Assembly: GCF_025244825.1 (NCBI RefSeq)
Contig: NZ_CP104263.1
Span: forward strand, 1,674,001 to 1,738,000
Length of the DNA: 64,000 nt
From: Arthrobacter jinronghuae
GTDB taxonomy: Bacteria; Actinomycetota; Actinomycetes; Actinomycetales; Micrococcaceae
Direction: 5' to 3'
Both the position numbers and the translations under genes were made by a program. The notes under the pieces were generated by a model. It saw only the letters and a list, made by a program, of their open reading frames with translations, was not told where the DNA came from and ran no database searches. Shown here in pieces: positions 1 through 8,791 of the stretch. Position 1 is the stretch's first letter; each line of letters opens with the position of its first letter.

Positions 1-531
1 CCCGAGCTCCACGGCGAGGGTGCGGGTGATGGCCTCCACTGCCGCCTTCGACGCCGTGTAGAGCGAGGTGCCGAGGCTGACGTGGCGGGTGAGCGAGGTG
101 GACACGTTGATGATGCGACCTCCGTCGCCGATGTGGGGTGCCAGTGCCTGGATGAGGAAGAACGTACCGCGCACGTTCGTTCCCATGAGGGCGTCGAATT
201 CATCGACCGTGGCGTCTTCGAGCCGGCCGAACAGTCCGATCCCGGCATTGTTCACCAGCACGTCAATGTCTGAACGTCCCCACCGCTCGTTAATGTCGCG
301 CCGCAGCGAGACCGTGAAGTCAGCGAAGGAGGCGGTATCCGCCAGGTCGAGTCGCGCGGTGATGGCATCACCGCCTGCGGCGCGAATCTCCTTCACGGCG
401 CGGAATGCATCGTCGGCTTCGCCCCGATAGGTGAGGACCACGGCGAAGCCCCGCCGGGCGAGGGCGTGGGCGGTCGCTAGGCCCAAGCCTCGGTTGGCCC
501 CGGTAATGACGGCGATTCGAGGGGCGTTCAT
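1..531 (-). CDS. SDR-family oxidoreductase, partial at the window edge
   Basis: The reading frame starts with ATG at 531 and runs off the left edge without a stop, so the C-terminus is missing. The start MNAPRIAVITGANRGLG carries the TGxxxGxG dinucleotide-binding motif of short-chain dehydrogenases. An NNAG motif and a YTASK segment (catalytic YxxxK) follow in order. It probably reduces or oxidises a small carbonyl or alcohol substrate with NAD(P)(H). Its ATG overlaps the stop of the upstream nitroreductase-like gene by 4 bp (ATGA), which suggests translational coupling. The substrate cannot be told from sequence. Confidence 0.85.
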   Translation of the reverse strand, partial: MNAPRIAVITGANRGLGLATAHALARRGFAVVLTYRGEADDAFRAVKEIRAAGGDAITARLDLADTASFADFTVSLRRDINERWGRSDIDVLVNNAGIGLFGRLEDATVDEFDALMGTNVRGTFFLIQALAPHIGDGGRIINVSTSLTRHVSLGTSLYTASKAAVEAITRTLAVELG

Positions 532-956
532 TTGGTGTCTCCTTCCGGGAACTCCACGCTGATGAGAGGACTTCTCTCCATCCATTCCTCAAGGGGTTCG
601 ACCGGCTGTCCGATGCCGGCCGGGTTCCGCGGCTGATTGAGATCGGCGATGATCGACGAGAATACGGCCTCCCGCTGAGCGGGATCGTTTACCGGAGTAC
701 CCACTGCGTGCAGATCCGCCCGCACCCCGTTCTTGAGGTGGAACACGAAGTCAGGGTTCGCCACAATGTTCGCGTACCAGCTGCGGCTCGCCGGCGTCGT
801 GGAGAGATAGATTTGCCCGTCGACCCGGTAGAACCACACCTCGATGCGCCGCGGCCTGCCGGTGCGCGCGCCGGTGGTAGTGATGTCGATCGTGCGCTCC
901 CGAGCGCTTGAAGCCGGGGTGATAGCCAGCGCCTTTTCGATTCCTGGTTCCATCAC
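528..956 (-). CDS. Deazaflavin (F420)-type nitroreductase/quinone reductase family protein
   Basis: This 142-residue protein has the layout of the DUF385 / F420H2-dependent quinone reductase family, a small split-barrel. Family-like features are the TTGARTGRPRRIEVWF strand (TxGRxSG-like), a segment on reading a value for the protein to use (VDGQIYLST), and SWYANIVANPDF. Family members use F420H2 or FMN to reduce quinones and nitro compounds. The gene is first in a pair with the SDR gene and lies divergent to a TetR gene, with a palindrome between them that may be the operator. The assignment to the family is fairly safe; cofactor and substrate are inferred. Confidence 0.75.
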   Translation of the reverse strand: MMEPGIEKALAITPASSARERTIDITTTGARTGRPRRIEVWFYRVDGQIYLSTTPASRSWYANIVANPDFVFHLKNGVRADLHAVGTPVNDPAQREAVFSSIIADLNQPRNPAGIGQPVEPLEEWMERSPLISVEFPEGDTK

Positions 957-965
957 GCTCTCCTA

Positions 966-983
966 AGTAAGTATCTATTTACT
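966..983. promoter_or_regulatory. Candidate TetR operator between divergent genes
   Basis: The 18-bp stretch AGTAAGTATCTATTTACT is an imperfect inverted repeat, with AGTAA and TTACT outer arms. It lies between the start of the nitroreductase-like gene (956, minus) and the TetR gene (1040, plus). Its size and place fit a TetR-dimer site controlling both directions. No binding data are implied. Confidence 0.45.
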
Positions 984-1039
984 TCGGTAGAGTAGACGCG
1001 GGATGAAGATTGTGTCAACGGTGGCACTGAGCGAACGGA

Positions 1040-1588
1040 ATGAGCATGGGGCAACGAGACGCAGAGGCGACTCGGGCGCGGATTCTCTCGGCCGCGGTGA
1101 CGGAGTTCGCGGCGCATGGCTACGCGGGCGGCAGGATCGATCGCATCGCGAAGGCCGCGGAGAGCAATGTGCGCATGATCTATGCCTACTTCGGCAACAA
1201 GAGCGGCCTTTTCGACGCGGCGCTATCCGACGCGGTTATGCGGATGGCGGAAGAGGTGCCCCCTAAGCCGTCCGATCTGCCGGCCTGGGTCGGTGAGCTT
1301 TTCGATTTCCATCAGCGCCGGCCCGAGGTGCTGCGCATCTCCCTCTGGGCTCAGCTGGAACGGCCGGAGGCTGCCTCCGAGCCGCTCGAGACGTACCTGG
1401 CGAAAGTCGAATCGGTGCAGGAGCAAGCGTCGTCAGCCATCGGCGCAGTCGACCTCCTCGTCATCATCTACGCTGTCGCCCAAGCCTGGCAGCTCGCGCC
1501 CGTCGGCCTTCTGGCGGCCGACAAGCGTGCCAGCAACGACACGAGGCGGGCCGCCGCCGTCGAATCGATCACCCGCATGCTCGCCTGA
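1040..1588 (+). CDS. TetR-family transcriptional regulator
   Basis: This is a 182-residue TetR repressor. Residues about 8-55 form the N-terminal helix-turn-helix, with ATRARILSAAVTEFAAHGYAG followed in the recognition helix by SNVRMIYAYFGNKSGLF. The rest is the variable ligand-binding domain. A second in-frame ATG at 1046 could also serve as start. The stop overlaps the next gene's ATG by one base (TGATG), so the regulator is the first gene of an operon with two small multidrug resistance subunits. It likely represses that pump, and possibly the divergent nitroreductase/SDR pair through the palindrome at 966-983. Confidence 0.88.
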   Translation: MSMGQRDAEATRARILSAAVTEFAAHGYAGGRIDRIAKAAESNVRMIYAYFGNKSGLFDAALSDAVMRMAEEVPPKPSDLPAWVGELFDFHQRRPEVLRISLWAQLERPEAASEPLETYLAKVESVQEQASSAIGAVDLLVIIYAVAQAWQLAPVGLLAADKRASNDTRRAAAVESITRMLA

Positions 1589-1944
1589 TGAAAAAGACTG
1601 CAAAAGCGTGGCTGCTCCTGAGCGCGGCGATCCTGGCCGAAGTGACTGCATCACTCGCGCTCAAAGGAGCGCTGGAGCATGCCGGGCTCTATGCCGTTGT
1701 CGCCGCCGGTTACCTCGGCTCTTTCGTACTGCTCGCCGGCGTGCTGCGTACCGGCATGGCCTTGGGTGTCGCGTACGGCGTCTGGGGAGCAAGCGGCGTC
1801 GCCCTGACCGCTATCGGCTCCCTGGTCTTCTTCGGAGAACCGCTCACCCTGCTGATGGGCATTGGTATCGCGGTTGTCATTGCCGGGGTGCTCTGCGTTG
1901 AACTCGGGTCACAAGCGGCACATGAGAAAGCCGAAACCTCGTAA
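1588..1944 (+). CDS. SMR-family efflux protein, first subunit
   Basis: This 118-residue protein has four hydrophobic helices. The essential membrane-embedded glutamate of small multidrug resistance proteins is visible in the first helix (AAILAEVTAS). The segment MALGVAYGVWGASGVALTA is the conserved third-helix region. SMR proteins export cationic drugs or guanidinium-like compounds in exchange for protons. It is followed with one-base overlap by a second SMR gene, an arrangement typical of obligate two-component pumps such as EbrAB and YkkCD. The C-terminal tail (AAHEKAETS) is longer than that of its partner, as often seen in such pairs. Confidence 0.88.
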   Translation: MKKTAKAWLLLSAAILAEVTASLALKGALEHAGLYAVVAAGYLGSFVLLAGVLRTGMALGVAYGVWGASGVALTAIGSLVFFGEPLTLLMGIGIAVVIAGVLCVELGSQAAHEKAETS

Positions 1945-2261
1945 TGGCCTACCTGTTCCTGATCGCCGCGATCCTCTTCGAAGTGGCCGGCACCGTCTGC
2001 CTCCGCCTCGCCGTCGATGACAAGCGCTGGTACGGCGGGGTCGCCGTCGGCTACCTGGTTGCGTTCGCCATGCTTGCCCTCACCCTCGCCCACGGTCTGC
2101 CGCTGGGTGTCGCCTACGGGATCTGGGCGGCGGCCGGCGTCGCGCTGACTGCGGTTATAGGAAGGGTCTGGTTCAAGGAGCCCTTCACCTGGCTGATGGG
2201 GCTGGGAATAGTGCTTATTGCCGGCGGTGTCCTGCTCATCGAACTCGGCGCCGTTCACTGA
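1944..2261 (+). CDS. SMR-family efflux protein, second subunit
   Basis: This 105-residue four-helix protein has the conserved first-helix glutamate (AAILFEVAGT) and the LGVAYGIWAAAGVALTA stretch. It overlaps the preceding SMR gene by one base (TAATG), so the two are almost certainly made together as a heterodimeric proton-driven exporter in the cytoplasmic membrane. The substrate is not predictable. A strong hairpin just downstream ends the operon. Confidence 0.88.
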   Translation: MAYLFLIAAILFEVAGTVCLRLAVDDKRWYGGVAVGYLVAFAMLALTLAHGLPLGVAYGIWAAAGVALTAVIGRVWFKEPFTWLMGLGIVLIAGGVLLIELGAVH

Positions 2262-2290
2262 CCGACAGCAGGATCAGTCGGCGCAAGCGA

Positions 2291-2321
2291 AGGCGCGGGG
2301 CCCATTGCGGGTCCCGCGCCT
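2291..2321. terminator. Bidirectional hairpin terminator between convergent genes
   Basis: Arms of 13 bases at 2291-2303 and 2309-2321 (AGGCGCGGG pairs with CCCGCGCCT, with one G-T pair further in) close a 5-base loop. The site lies between the ends of the SMR operon and the aldo/keto reductase gene. There is no clean T-run, as is common in high-G+C Actinobacteria. Confidence 0.65.
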
Positions 2322-2339
2322 CGGCGTTCCTTTAGCTGA

Positions 2340-3311
<972 letters not shown>

Positions 3312-3417
3312 TCATGGGGTGGATCGAGCGGCGCCGGAAGCGCTGGCGCGCCGTCGTGCCAGCAGTCTATGCCTGATGTGGCAGAGACTGTCAACAGAGG
3401 CAAGGTATGCTCGGAGC

Positions 3418-4029
3418 ATGAGTGCAAGTAGTGAAGGGGTCGGGCTGCGGCAGCGCACACGCGATGCCGTACGCCAGCAGATCGCGGAGCTTGCTCTCGT
3501 AATTTTTGACGAGCAGGGTTTTGATGAGACCACCGTCGACCAAATCGCAGCAGCGGCCTGCATTTCGCCCCGGAGCTTCTTCCGGTACTTCGCCTCCAAG
3601 GAAGACGTGGTTTTGGGTGACCCCATGCTGTACGGCGAGCCCGTTCGGCAGCGGCTGGCCCAAAGCCTGGAATCGATGCCCGTATGGCAGGCCCTGCGGT
3701 CGGGGTTCGAGGCGGTCGTGGAGACAATCGAAGCGGACCCTGAACGGGCCCTGCGTGCAACGCGAGTGATGATCAGCACGCCTTCTCTGCGCGCCCGGAA
3801 CACGGAGAAGCACCTTGCTTGGATGACTGTTCTTGTGCCGCTGGTCGCCGATGCCCTGAATGGCCCCGAGGCGGAGCGGCAGTATCACGCACGGGCCATC
3901 ACACTGTCTGCTCTGACCTGCCTCGACGTTTCCTCAGCCGAGTTGGTGCACCGCAACGGTGCGGTGACATCCCGGGTACTGCTCGATGAAGCGTTCAGGC
4001 TCCTGAAACCCACAGCACTGGTCGATTAA
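3418..4029 (+). CDS. TetR-family transcriptional regulator
   Basis: This is a 203-residue regulator when started at the ATG at 3418. The open frame extends further upstream but that part overlaps the divergent gene and looks non-coding. The DNA-binding domain reads RDAVRQQIAELALVIFDEQG, then TTVDQIAAAACISPRSFFRYFASKEDVV, a standard TetR helix-turn-helix; the SFFRYFASKED variant is common in Actinobacteria (MftR-like group). It is divergent to the aldo/keto reductase gene, its probable target. The prolyl-aminopeptidase-like gene 80 bp downstream lies on the same strand and may be co-transcribed. Confidence 0.87.
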   Translation: MSASSEGVGLRQRTRDAVRQQIAELALVIFDEQGFDETTVDQIAAAACISPRSFFRYFASKEDVVLGDPMLYGEPVRQRLAQSLESMPVWQALRSGFEAVVETIEADPERALRATRVMISTPSLRARNTEKHLAWMTVLVPLVADALNGPEAERQYHARAITLSALTCLDVSSAELVHRNGAVTSRVLLDEAFRLLKPTALVD

Positions 4030-4109
4030 GCCTGCTTCCGGAGGACTCACATTCGTTTGGTCCGGATCAGCGGTGGACTCGGCGCCGGGAAGATTGAAAA
4101 GGGGAGCTG

Positions 4110-5090
4110 ATGGGGGAGACACCGCGGGAGCAGGGAATGCTCGATGGTGGAGACGGTCAGAGCATTTACTGGGAAGAGTGGGGGCAGCCCGACGGCGTGC
4201 CCGCGCTCTATCTGCACGGTGGCCCCGGGGGCACGCTGGGAACAAGCGGGTACCGGCACCGTTTCGACCTCACGCGAACCCGCCTGCTTGGCCTGGAGCA
4301 ACGCGGCTGCGGACGTTCCCGCCCGCATGCGTCGGATCTCTCCACTTCTCTGGAAGCCCACACAGTTGCCCACCTGATTCACGACATCGAAACCCTGCGC
4401 GAAGCCCGCGGCATCGAGAAGTGGATCGTCAACGGAGTGTCCTGGGGCTCCACCCTTGCCCTCGCCTATGCCCAGACGCACCCCGAACGAATCCTCGGCA
4501 TGGTGCTGGTCGCGGTTACGACGACGAGCCGACGGGAAGTGGACTGGATCACCGAAGGCGTCGGCGCGATTTTCCCGGAAGCCTGGGATCGCTTCGCCGC
4601 GCACGCAGAGCGAAGCGGGATGGGGTACGAGCGCGGACACGGACGGCTGGTCGAGGCCTACCTGCGTCTGCTGAACTCGCCGGATCCTACCGTCCGTGAC
4701 GCCGCCTCCCGCGAGTGGGCGCTGTGGGAGGACACCCATATCTCCATCGGCACAGGCGGCTTCCGCCGCGATCCCCGGTGGAACGACGACGCCTACCGGA
4801 TCGCCTTCGCCCGACTCACCGCGCATTACTGGACGTCTGCCGGCGTCAGCGACCCGCCGATCCTGGCAGCCATGGACCGCCTGCACGGCATTCCGGGAAT
4901 ACTCATTCACGGCCGACGCGACATCTCCGGCCCCGCGCTCACGGCCTGGGAACTCCACCAACAGTGGCCGGGATCAAAGCTCGTTATCGACGAGGGGGAC
5001 GGCCACGGCGGCGGGAGCATAGCGAAGCACTGGGAGCAGGCCAACGTGCAGCTCGTCAGCGGGGGAGTCACTCACATGAGAATGAAGTGA
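4110..5090 (+). CDS. Proline iminopeptidase-like alpha/beta hydrolase (S33)
   Basis: This 326-residue protein matches the prolyl aminopeptidase layout. It has the oxyanion segment LHGGPGGT, then LEQRGCGRS (family DQRGxGxS), then the nucleophile elbow GVSWGS (usually GGSWGS). A late Asp in HGRRDISGP and a His in GDGHGGG complete the triad. The family removes N-terminal proline from peptides in the cytoplasm. A good ribosome site (GGGGAG) lies a few bases upstream of the ATG. The GVSWGS and EQRGCGRS substitutions are conservative, so activity is likely, though other small-ester or peptide substrates are possible. Confidence 0.85.
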   Translation: MGETPREQGMLDGGDGQSIYWEEWGQPDGVPALYLHGGPGGTLGTSGYRHRFDLTRTRLLGLEQRGCGRSRPHASDLSTSLEAHTVAHLIHDIETLREARGIEKWIVNGVSWGSTLALAYAQTHPERILGMVLVAVTTTSRREVDWITEGVGAIFPEAWDRFAAHAERSGMGYERGHGRLVEAYLRLLNSPDPTVRDAASREWALWEDTHISIGTGGFRRDPRWNDDAYRIAFARLTAHYWTSAGVSDPPILAAMDRLHGIPGILIHGRRDISGPALTAWELHQQWPGSKLVIDEGDGHGGGSIAKHWEQANVQLVSGGVTHMRMK

Positions 5091-5128
5091 GTTCTCCGCT
5101 GCCGGAATGCTGCTGGCGCCAGCGCATC

Positions 5129-5329
5129 TCATTGCTGCTCATCGGGAAAGAAAAGGTCCTCGATTGTGCTGTTGAAGACGGCGGCGATCCGAAAGGCCAA
5201 CGGCAATGACGGGTCGAAACGTCCGCGTTCGATGGAGATAACGGTCTGGCGGGATACACCCAGCTCGTCAGCGAGCCGCTGTTGGGACCAGGCCAGACGT
5301 TGACGCGACTCATGCACCAGGTTCTTCAC
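5129..5329 (-). CDS. Small XRE/Cro-type HTH regulator
   Basis: This is a 66-residue stand-alone helix-turn-helix protein starting at a GTG at 5329. QQRLADELGVSRQTVISIERG is the HTH, and the ending IEDLFFPDE is typical of the YgzD/YozG-type regulators that pair with membrane proteins. It begins one base after the stop of the upstream membrane-protein gene, so the two form an operon and are probably co-translated. It likely represses its own operon. Confidence 0.88.
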   Translation of the reverse strand: MKNLVHESRQRLAWSQQRLADELGVSRQTVISIERGRFDPSLPLAFRIAAVFNSTIEDLFFPDEQQ

Positions 5330-5330
5330 G

Positions 5331-5798
5331 TCAGCCTTTCCGCCGCAGCACCAGGTACCGGATGCCGAAGGAGGCGAAGCCCAGAGCGATCATGGCCGGA
5401 AGGACGAGCTTCAGGTCGACGGAAAAGTCCATGGGGACGAAGGCCAGAACGGTGGCCGCGACCCCAAGCAGCAGGATCAGATCCGTGAAGGACCCCGCAG
5501 CCGCCTTCTCGTACCACCCGGACTCGACGGAGTCATCAGGCCGTTCGGTTGCACCTATCAAAGTGTTTCGATCCACGACCAGGAGATAGACCAGGGCCAC
5601 AGCGGGCATGGCGATGCAGGCAAAAAAGACCCAGAAGCCGAGGGCAGGATTCGATCCGTTAATCCCGGCGAGGACGGCCAACCAACCTCCTGCTGCTCCC
5701 AGAACCAGCCCGCCCGGAACAGCGATGGCTGCGGCCGGTACGCGGCCGGTTCCGAACTTGGCATTTCCCCACTTCGTACGTGTTGGCGCAACGGACAT
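5331..5798 (-). CDS. Four-helix membrane protein, partner of XRE regulator
   Basis: Starting at the ATG at 5798, which has a GGAGG site about 8 bases upstream, this gives a 155-residue protein. It has a basic N-terminus and four hydrophobic segments: near AAAIAVPGGLVLGAAGGW, FWVFFACIAMPAVALVYLLV, FTDLILLLGVAATVLAFV, and LVLPAMIALGFASFGIRYLV. It resembles the integral membrane proteins (DUF2178-like) found next to small XRE regulators. No enzymatic motif is seen, so the function is unknown; the pairing suggests a membrane-sensed regulatory unit. Confidence 0.75.
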   Translation of the reverse strand: MSVAPTRTKWGNAKFGTGRVPAAAIAVPGGLVLGAAGGWLAVLAGINGSNPALGFWVFFACIAMPAVALVYLLVVDRNTLIGATERPDDSVESGWYEKAAAGSFTDLILLLGVAATVLAFVPMDFSVDLKLVLPAMIALGFASFGIRYLVLRRKG

Positions 5799-5970
5799 TT
5801 CCGGCCTCCCCGAGGTGTACAGCTCGCTTGACACGTCTAGTTAGCTTTACAGGTTTGCCGCTGTCAAGAGTGTTGAGGTGGCACCGGTCGCCCGGCAGGA
5901 CCGTCGTCCTCATCTTCCTTGCGCCGATTATGCTTCGTCGTATCCTTTCCACGCCTGCACCAAGAAATGG

Positions 5971-6558
5971 ATGAATATGTTCGAGAACATGTCGTGGCTG
6001 AACGAGCCGACCAGTTGGAAAGTCAGCGGGGACTCGCTGACTTTGGAAACTGCTGCCTCAACGGATTTCTGGCGAGAAACCCACTACGGATTCATCCGCG
6101 ACACCGGACATTTCTTCTACACGGAAGTAACGGGTGACTTTGTGGCCACCGCGACGTTTTCGGGCGATTTCACCACGCTCTATGATCAGGCGGGACTGAT
6201 GCTTCGGACCGATGAGCGAACCTGGTTGAAGACCGGAGTTGAGAACAGCGACGGCGCGCTTCAGCTCAGCACGGTGATTACCAACGGCACTTCGGACTGG
6301 TCTCTGCGTCCTCTCAGTACAGCTCAACATGAGATAACCCTGAGGCTGACCCGGCAGGCCACCGCGGTCCATGTTCAGTACCTAGAGCCCGGCGGCTCGG
6401 ACGGGCAGCAGTGGAACAGTCTGCGGCTGGGCTACCTTCCCCTGAAGAGCCGTTGCCAGATAGGGCTGATGGCATGCTCTCCGGAACGCGGCGGCTTGAA
6501 CGTCCGTTTCACAGACTTCAGCATTGCGCCCTCAGACGGGATCAATCTGCATCCCTGA
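5971..6558 (+). CDS. DUF1349 (YesU-like, concanavalin-fold) protein
   Basis: From ATG 5971 this is a 195-residue protein. FENMSWLNEPTSWKVSGDSLTLE at the N-terminus, TDFWRETHYGFIRDTGHFF, and DQAGLMLRTDERTWLKTGVE in the middle are hallmarks of the DUF1349 family, which has a beta-sandwich lectin/glucanase-like fold. Members bind or act on carbohydrates in some cases, but for most the role is unknown. There is no signal peptide, so it is cytoplasmic. ATG 5977 is an alternative start. The 3' end overlaps the convergent acetyltransferase gene by 17 bp. Confidence 0.87.
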   Translation: MNMFENMSWLNEPTSWKVSGDSLTLETAASTDFWRETHYGFIRDTGHFFYTEVTGDFVATATFSGDFTTLYDQAGLMLRTDERTWLKTGVENSDGALQLSTVITNGTSDWSLRPLSTAQHEITLRLTRQATAVHVQYLEPGGSDGQQWNSLRLGYLPLKSRCQIGLMACSPERGGLNVRFTDFSIAPSDGINLHP

Positions 6559-7075
6559 ACGAAGAGCGGTAGCGAACTTCCGTCAGCGTTGAATCCCCAA
6601 TCAGCTCTTGTTTAGTCGCCCCGTCCGGGACCATTCCCATTCGTTCGTAGAAATTCCTTCCGCGATGGTTTGAATCCAGCACCCACACGGACAAAGCGGT
6701 GTGTCCGGTTTCGCGTAACTGGTCAAGCGCCGCCTCCCACAAGCGGCGCCCGACTCCCGTACCGACAAATTCCTCTGCGAGGTAGAGGGCCGTGACCTCT
6801 CCGACCTGCGGATCGGCGTCGTCGTCGCCGCTGGTAGCTGCGTGGGAGAACCCCGCTACCGTCGAGCCGATCACGGCCAGATGCGGTTGCGGCACCAGCC
6901 CTTCGTGGATCATTCGCTTCCAGCCCGCAGCCCTTCGCTCAACGTCCAGTCCATCGAGGAGGGAATCGGGCATCAACCCGCGGTAGGCCCATTTCCATGC
7001 TTGGACATGGACCCGCGCGAGGTCGTGGGCGTCATTTTCGGTGGCTCGGCGGATTTCAACGGCTGGCATAGGCAT
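6542..7075 (-). CDS. GNAT-family N-acetyltransferase
   Basis: This 177-residue protein begins with the usual IRRATENDAHDLARVHVQAW first strand and helix. The acetyl-CoA pyrophosphate-binding motif appears as EEFVGTGVGRRLWEAAL (Q/RxxGxG/A), followed by LSVWVLDSNHRGRNFYERMG near the C-terminus, typical of RimI-like GNATs. It transfers an acetyl group from acetyl-CoA to an unknown amine. It is transcribed alone and converges on the DUF1349 gene, overlapping it slightly. Confidence 0.88.
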   Translation of the reverse strand: MPMPAVEIRRATENDAHDLARVHVQAWKWAYRGLMPDSLLDGLDVERRAAGWKRMIHEGLVPQPHLAVIGSTVAGFSHAATSGDDDADPQVGEVTALYLAEEFVGTGVGRRLWEAALDQLRETGHTALSVWVLDSNHRGRNFYERMGMVPDGATKQELIGDSTLTEVRYRSSFRDAD

Positions 7076-7142
7076 TAGTCAACAATGAGAAGGCTATTTG
7101 CGCTAGGAGATTCTTAGCTGAACCAGCCCGGACAGGCGGGCT

Positions 7143-7817
7143 TTACCGGCAGGCGACCGGCTGCTGCTCAAACTCTGTCGGTCCCACGGGCACGTAACCG
7201 CTGAGCTCGTTGCCGTCGGCGTCCACCTGCACGATGTATTCGCTTGCTTCGACCAGTCGGTATCCGTTGGCTGTCCAGGCGCCGCCCACGGTGAGCTGCC
7301 CGCCGATGGCGCTCCAAACCAGGGTGTAGTCGCCGGCCTCGATGGGCCGGTAGCCGTCGTCGGTGTTCCACTCACCGGCCAGCCTGCCGATTCCGTGGCT
7401 GCCGACGGCGTAAACCTTGCCGCTTCCTGACATGAGGAAAGCGGACTCCCGCACTGCGGCGCGGCAGCCCTCCGGTCCCTGGGGATCCAGAATGAGGCTC
7501 TCGGTCCCTGCGTCGAGCAGCGATCCGACGGCGATTCCGCCCCCCGCGACGGCGGCCGCCAGCAGTGCCGGAACGGGGGAGTGCAACCGGGGATTCTTGC
7601 GGTCGCCGGCTCCGTTCCGAGAGCCGAGCCACCGAATCGCCACGGAGGCCAGCAGCAGCGCGGCGGCCGCCGGCCAGGGGCTGACGATGCGGGAACCGAC
7701 GACGAGGATCCACCCGGTGGCAGATGGCAGGACAAGCGCGAGCCCAAGCAGCAGGCAGGCACCGGGCACAACAACTCGCAACGCAACTGTCCGGTAGCGA
7801 GGTTCGTTGGAGTCCAC
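7143..7817 (-). CDS. Hypothetical membrane protein with extracytoplasmic domain
   Basis: This is a 224-residue protein I cannot assign to a family. Three hydrophobic segments are visible in the first ~95 residues (near VVVPGACLLLGLALVLPSA, PWPAAAALLLASVAIRWLG and PALLAAAVAGGGIAVGSLL). A C-terminal ~120-residue region rich in Gly, Tyr and Glu contains repeated short phrases such as RPIEAGDYTLVWSAIGG and RLVEASEYIVQVDADG, which look like a small beta domain. Its start lies 3 bases after the stop of the short upstream gene, so the two are co-transcribed. Confidence 0.6.
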   Translation of the reverse strand: MDSNEPRYRTVALRVVVPGACLLLGLALVLPSATGWILVVGSRIVSPWPAAAALLLASVAIRWLGSRNGAGDRKNPRLHSPVPALLAAAVAGGGIAVGSLLDAGTESLILDPQGPEGCRAAVRESAFLMSGSGKVYAVGSHGIGRLAGEWNTDDGYRPIEAGDYTLVWSAIGGQLTVGGAWTANGYRLVEASEYIVQVDADGNELSGYVPVGPTEFEQQPVACR

Positions 7818-7820
7818 CGG

Positions 7821-8087
7821 TTACAGCCTTTCCCGGAGCCAGGTGTTTGCTCGGGTGACCGCTTGCGACTCCGGAATGCTGTCCACCAGCTGCTGCCGCT
7901 TCCGCATGGCGGCCGCCGTGCCCGGGTCCCGTCCGATCCGAACGGCGGCGGCGCCGTCCAGCAGCACCACGGTATGTGCCGACCCTATGTCCACAATCGA
8001 CCGGGGCGCTGCTTGTGTCCCCGGGGGCAGCCCGTCAATGGCGGCATCCACGAGGGCATGCAGTGTGCGGCTCTCGATTGTCCCCAT
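7821..8087 (-). CDS. Short protein resembling the N-lobe of a phosphotransferase (possibly truncated)
   Basis: This is an 88-residue open frame. The stretch SAHTVVLLDGAAAVRIGRDP followed by GTAAAMRKRQQLVDSI resembles the first lobe of aminoglycoside-phosphotransferase-like kinases (a strand, the VxRxPR-like segment, then a helix). No catalytic loop (HxDxxxxN) or DFG-like region exists, and the frame ends shortly after. It may be a truncated remnant or an independent small protein. It is just upstream of, and probably co-transcribed with, the membrane-protein gene. Confidence 0.4.
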   Translation of the reverse strand: MGTIESRTLHALVDAAIDGLPPGTQAAPRSIVDIGSAHTVVLLDGAAAVRIGRDPGTAAAMRKRQQLVDSIPESQAVTRANTWLRERL

Positions 8088-8167
8088 GGTCAGAACCTAA
8101 CAGGATGGTCAAACGGTCCTGGGACGCTACGCTGATCCGGACCCCGTCCGACTCACAATCAGCCCCG

Positions 8168-8677
8168 TTACGGCCGCTCTGCTGCCGCCCGCTGGCGGCC
8201 GGCATGCGTGCGGGCCTTCATCCGGTTGCCGCACACTGCCATGGAACACCACTTGGCGGTGCCCGGCCTGCTCCTGTCGATGAGGAAGAGGTTGCATTCG
8301 TTGTTGGCGCAGGGACGCAGACGGCCGGGAAACTCCTGGATCACACGGGACCAGGCAAGCGCCACGCGGAAGGCTAGCCGCTCGTCCTCCGGAGCCCGGA
8401 CTTCCCAGCGGAGTCCCTGCGGAGTGACCCGGGGGACGAGGGCGCCGTCGCCCAGCACTGTTGAAAGGCGGGACAGTGCGTCATTGCATCCCCGGACGGC
8501 ATCCTGCAGGCACTCCCGCATCCGCCGAAGATGTTCAAGCTCGGCTGGAGAGCCCGTGCCTCCGTAGCGTGCAGCGAACTCGACGCCGGATGCGCCCGCG
8601 AGCTCGTCCGTGGGACTGCCCGCGACAACGGGTGTGCTGTTCAGCAGCGCGAGCAGCAGGTCTTCATCCTCTAGCAT
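8168..8677 (-). CDS. ABATE/CGNR zinc-finger regulator
   Basis: Started at ATG 8677, which is preceded by a strong GGAAGGAA site, this is a 169-residue protein. The N-terminal half is the helical stress-response domain found in these regulators (ELVNSTPVVAGSPTDEL-like opening, then the alpha-rich body). The C-terminus carries the CGNR zinc finger: Cys in RPCANNECN and then WCSMAVCGNRMKARTHAGR. Such proteins are DNA-binding regulators, often divergent from the gene they control. Here the divergent gene is the alpha/beta hydrolase at 8792. Confidence 0.85.
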   Translation of the reverse strand: MLEDEDLLLALLNSTPVVAGSPTDELAGASGVEFAARYGGTGSPAELEHLRRMRECLQDAVRGCNDALSRLSTVLGDGALVPRVTPQGLRWEVRAPEDERLAFRVALAWSRVIQEFPGRLRPCANNECNLFLIDRSRPGTAKWCSMAVCGNRMKARTHAGRQRAAAERP

Positions 8678-8791
8678 CGGGTTCCTTCCACGCGGATGGT
8701 GCACGGAAGCTTTTCATGTTCACGCAGGTGCACGGCACGGTTTCCATGGTACCTTCCCATAACCACTAAAACGATTGATAGGGGTTAGTCC

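Noticed and set aside
5828..5867. TTGACA boxes facing each other between 5828 and 5867
   Set aside because: Both match the -35 consensus, but no acceptable -10 box stands at 16-18 bp on either strand, so no promoter is called.
5878..5970. Upstream extension of the DUF1349 frame
   Set aside because: It overlaps the divergent promoter zone and is not needed: the family-like sequence begins at ATG 5971.
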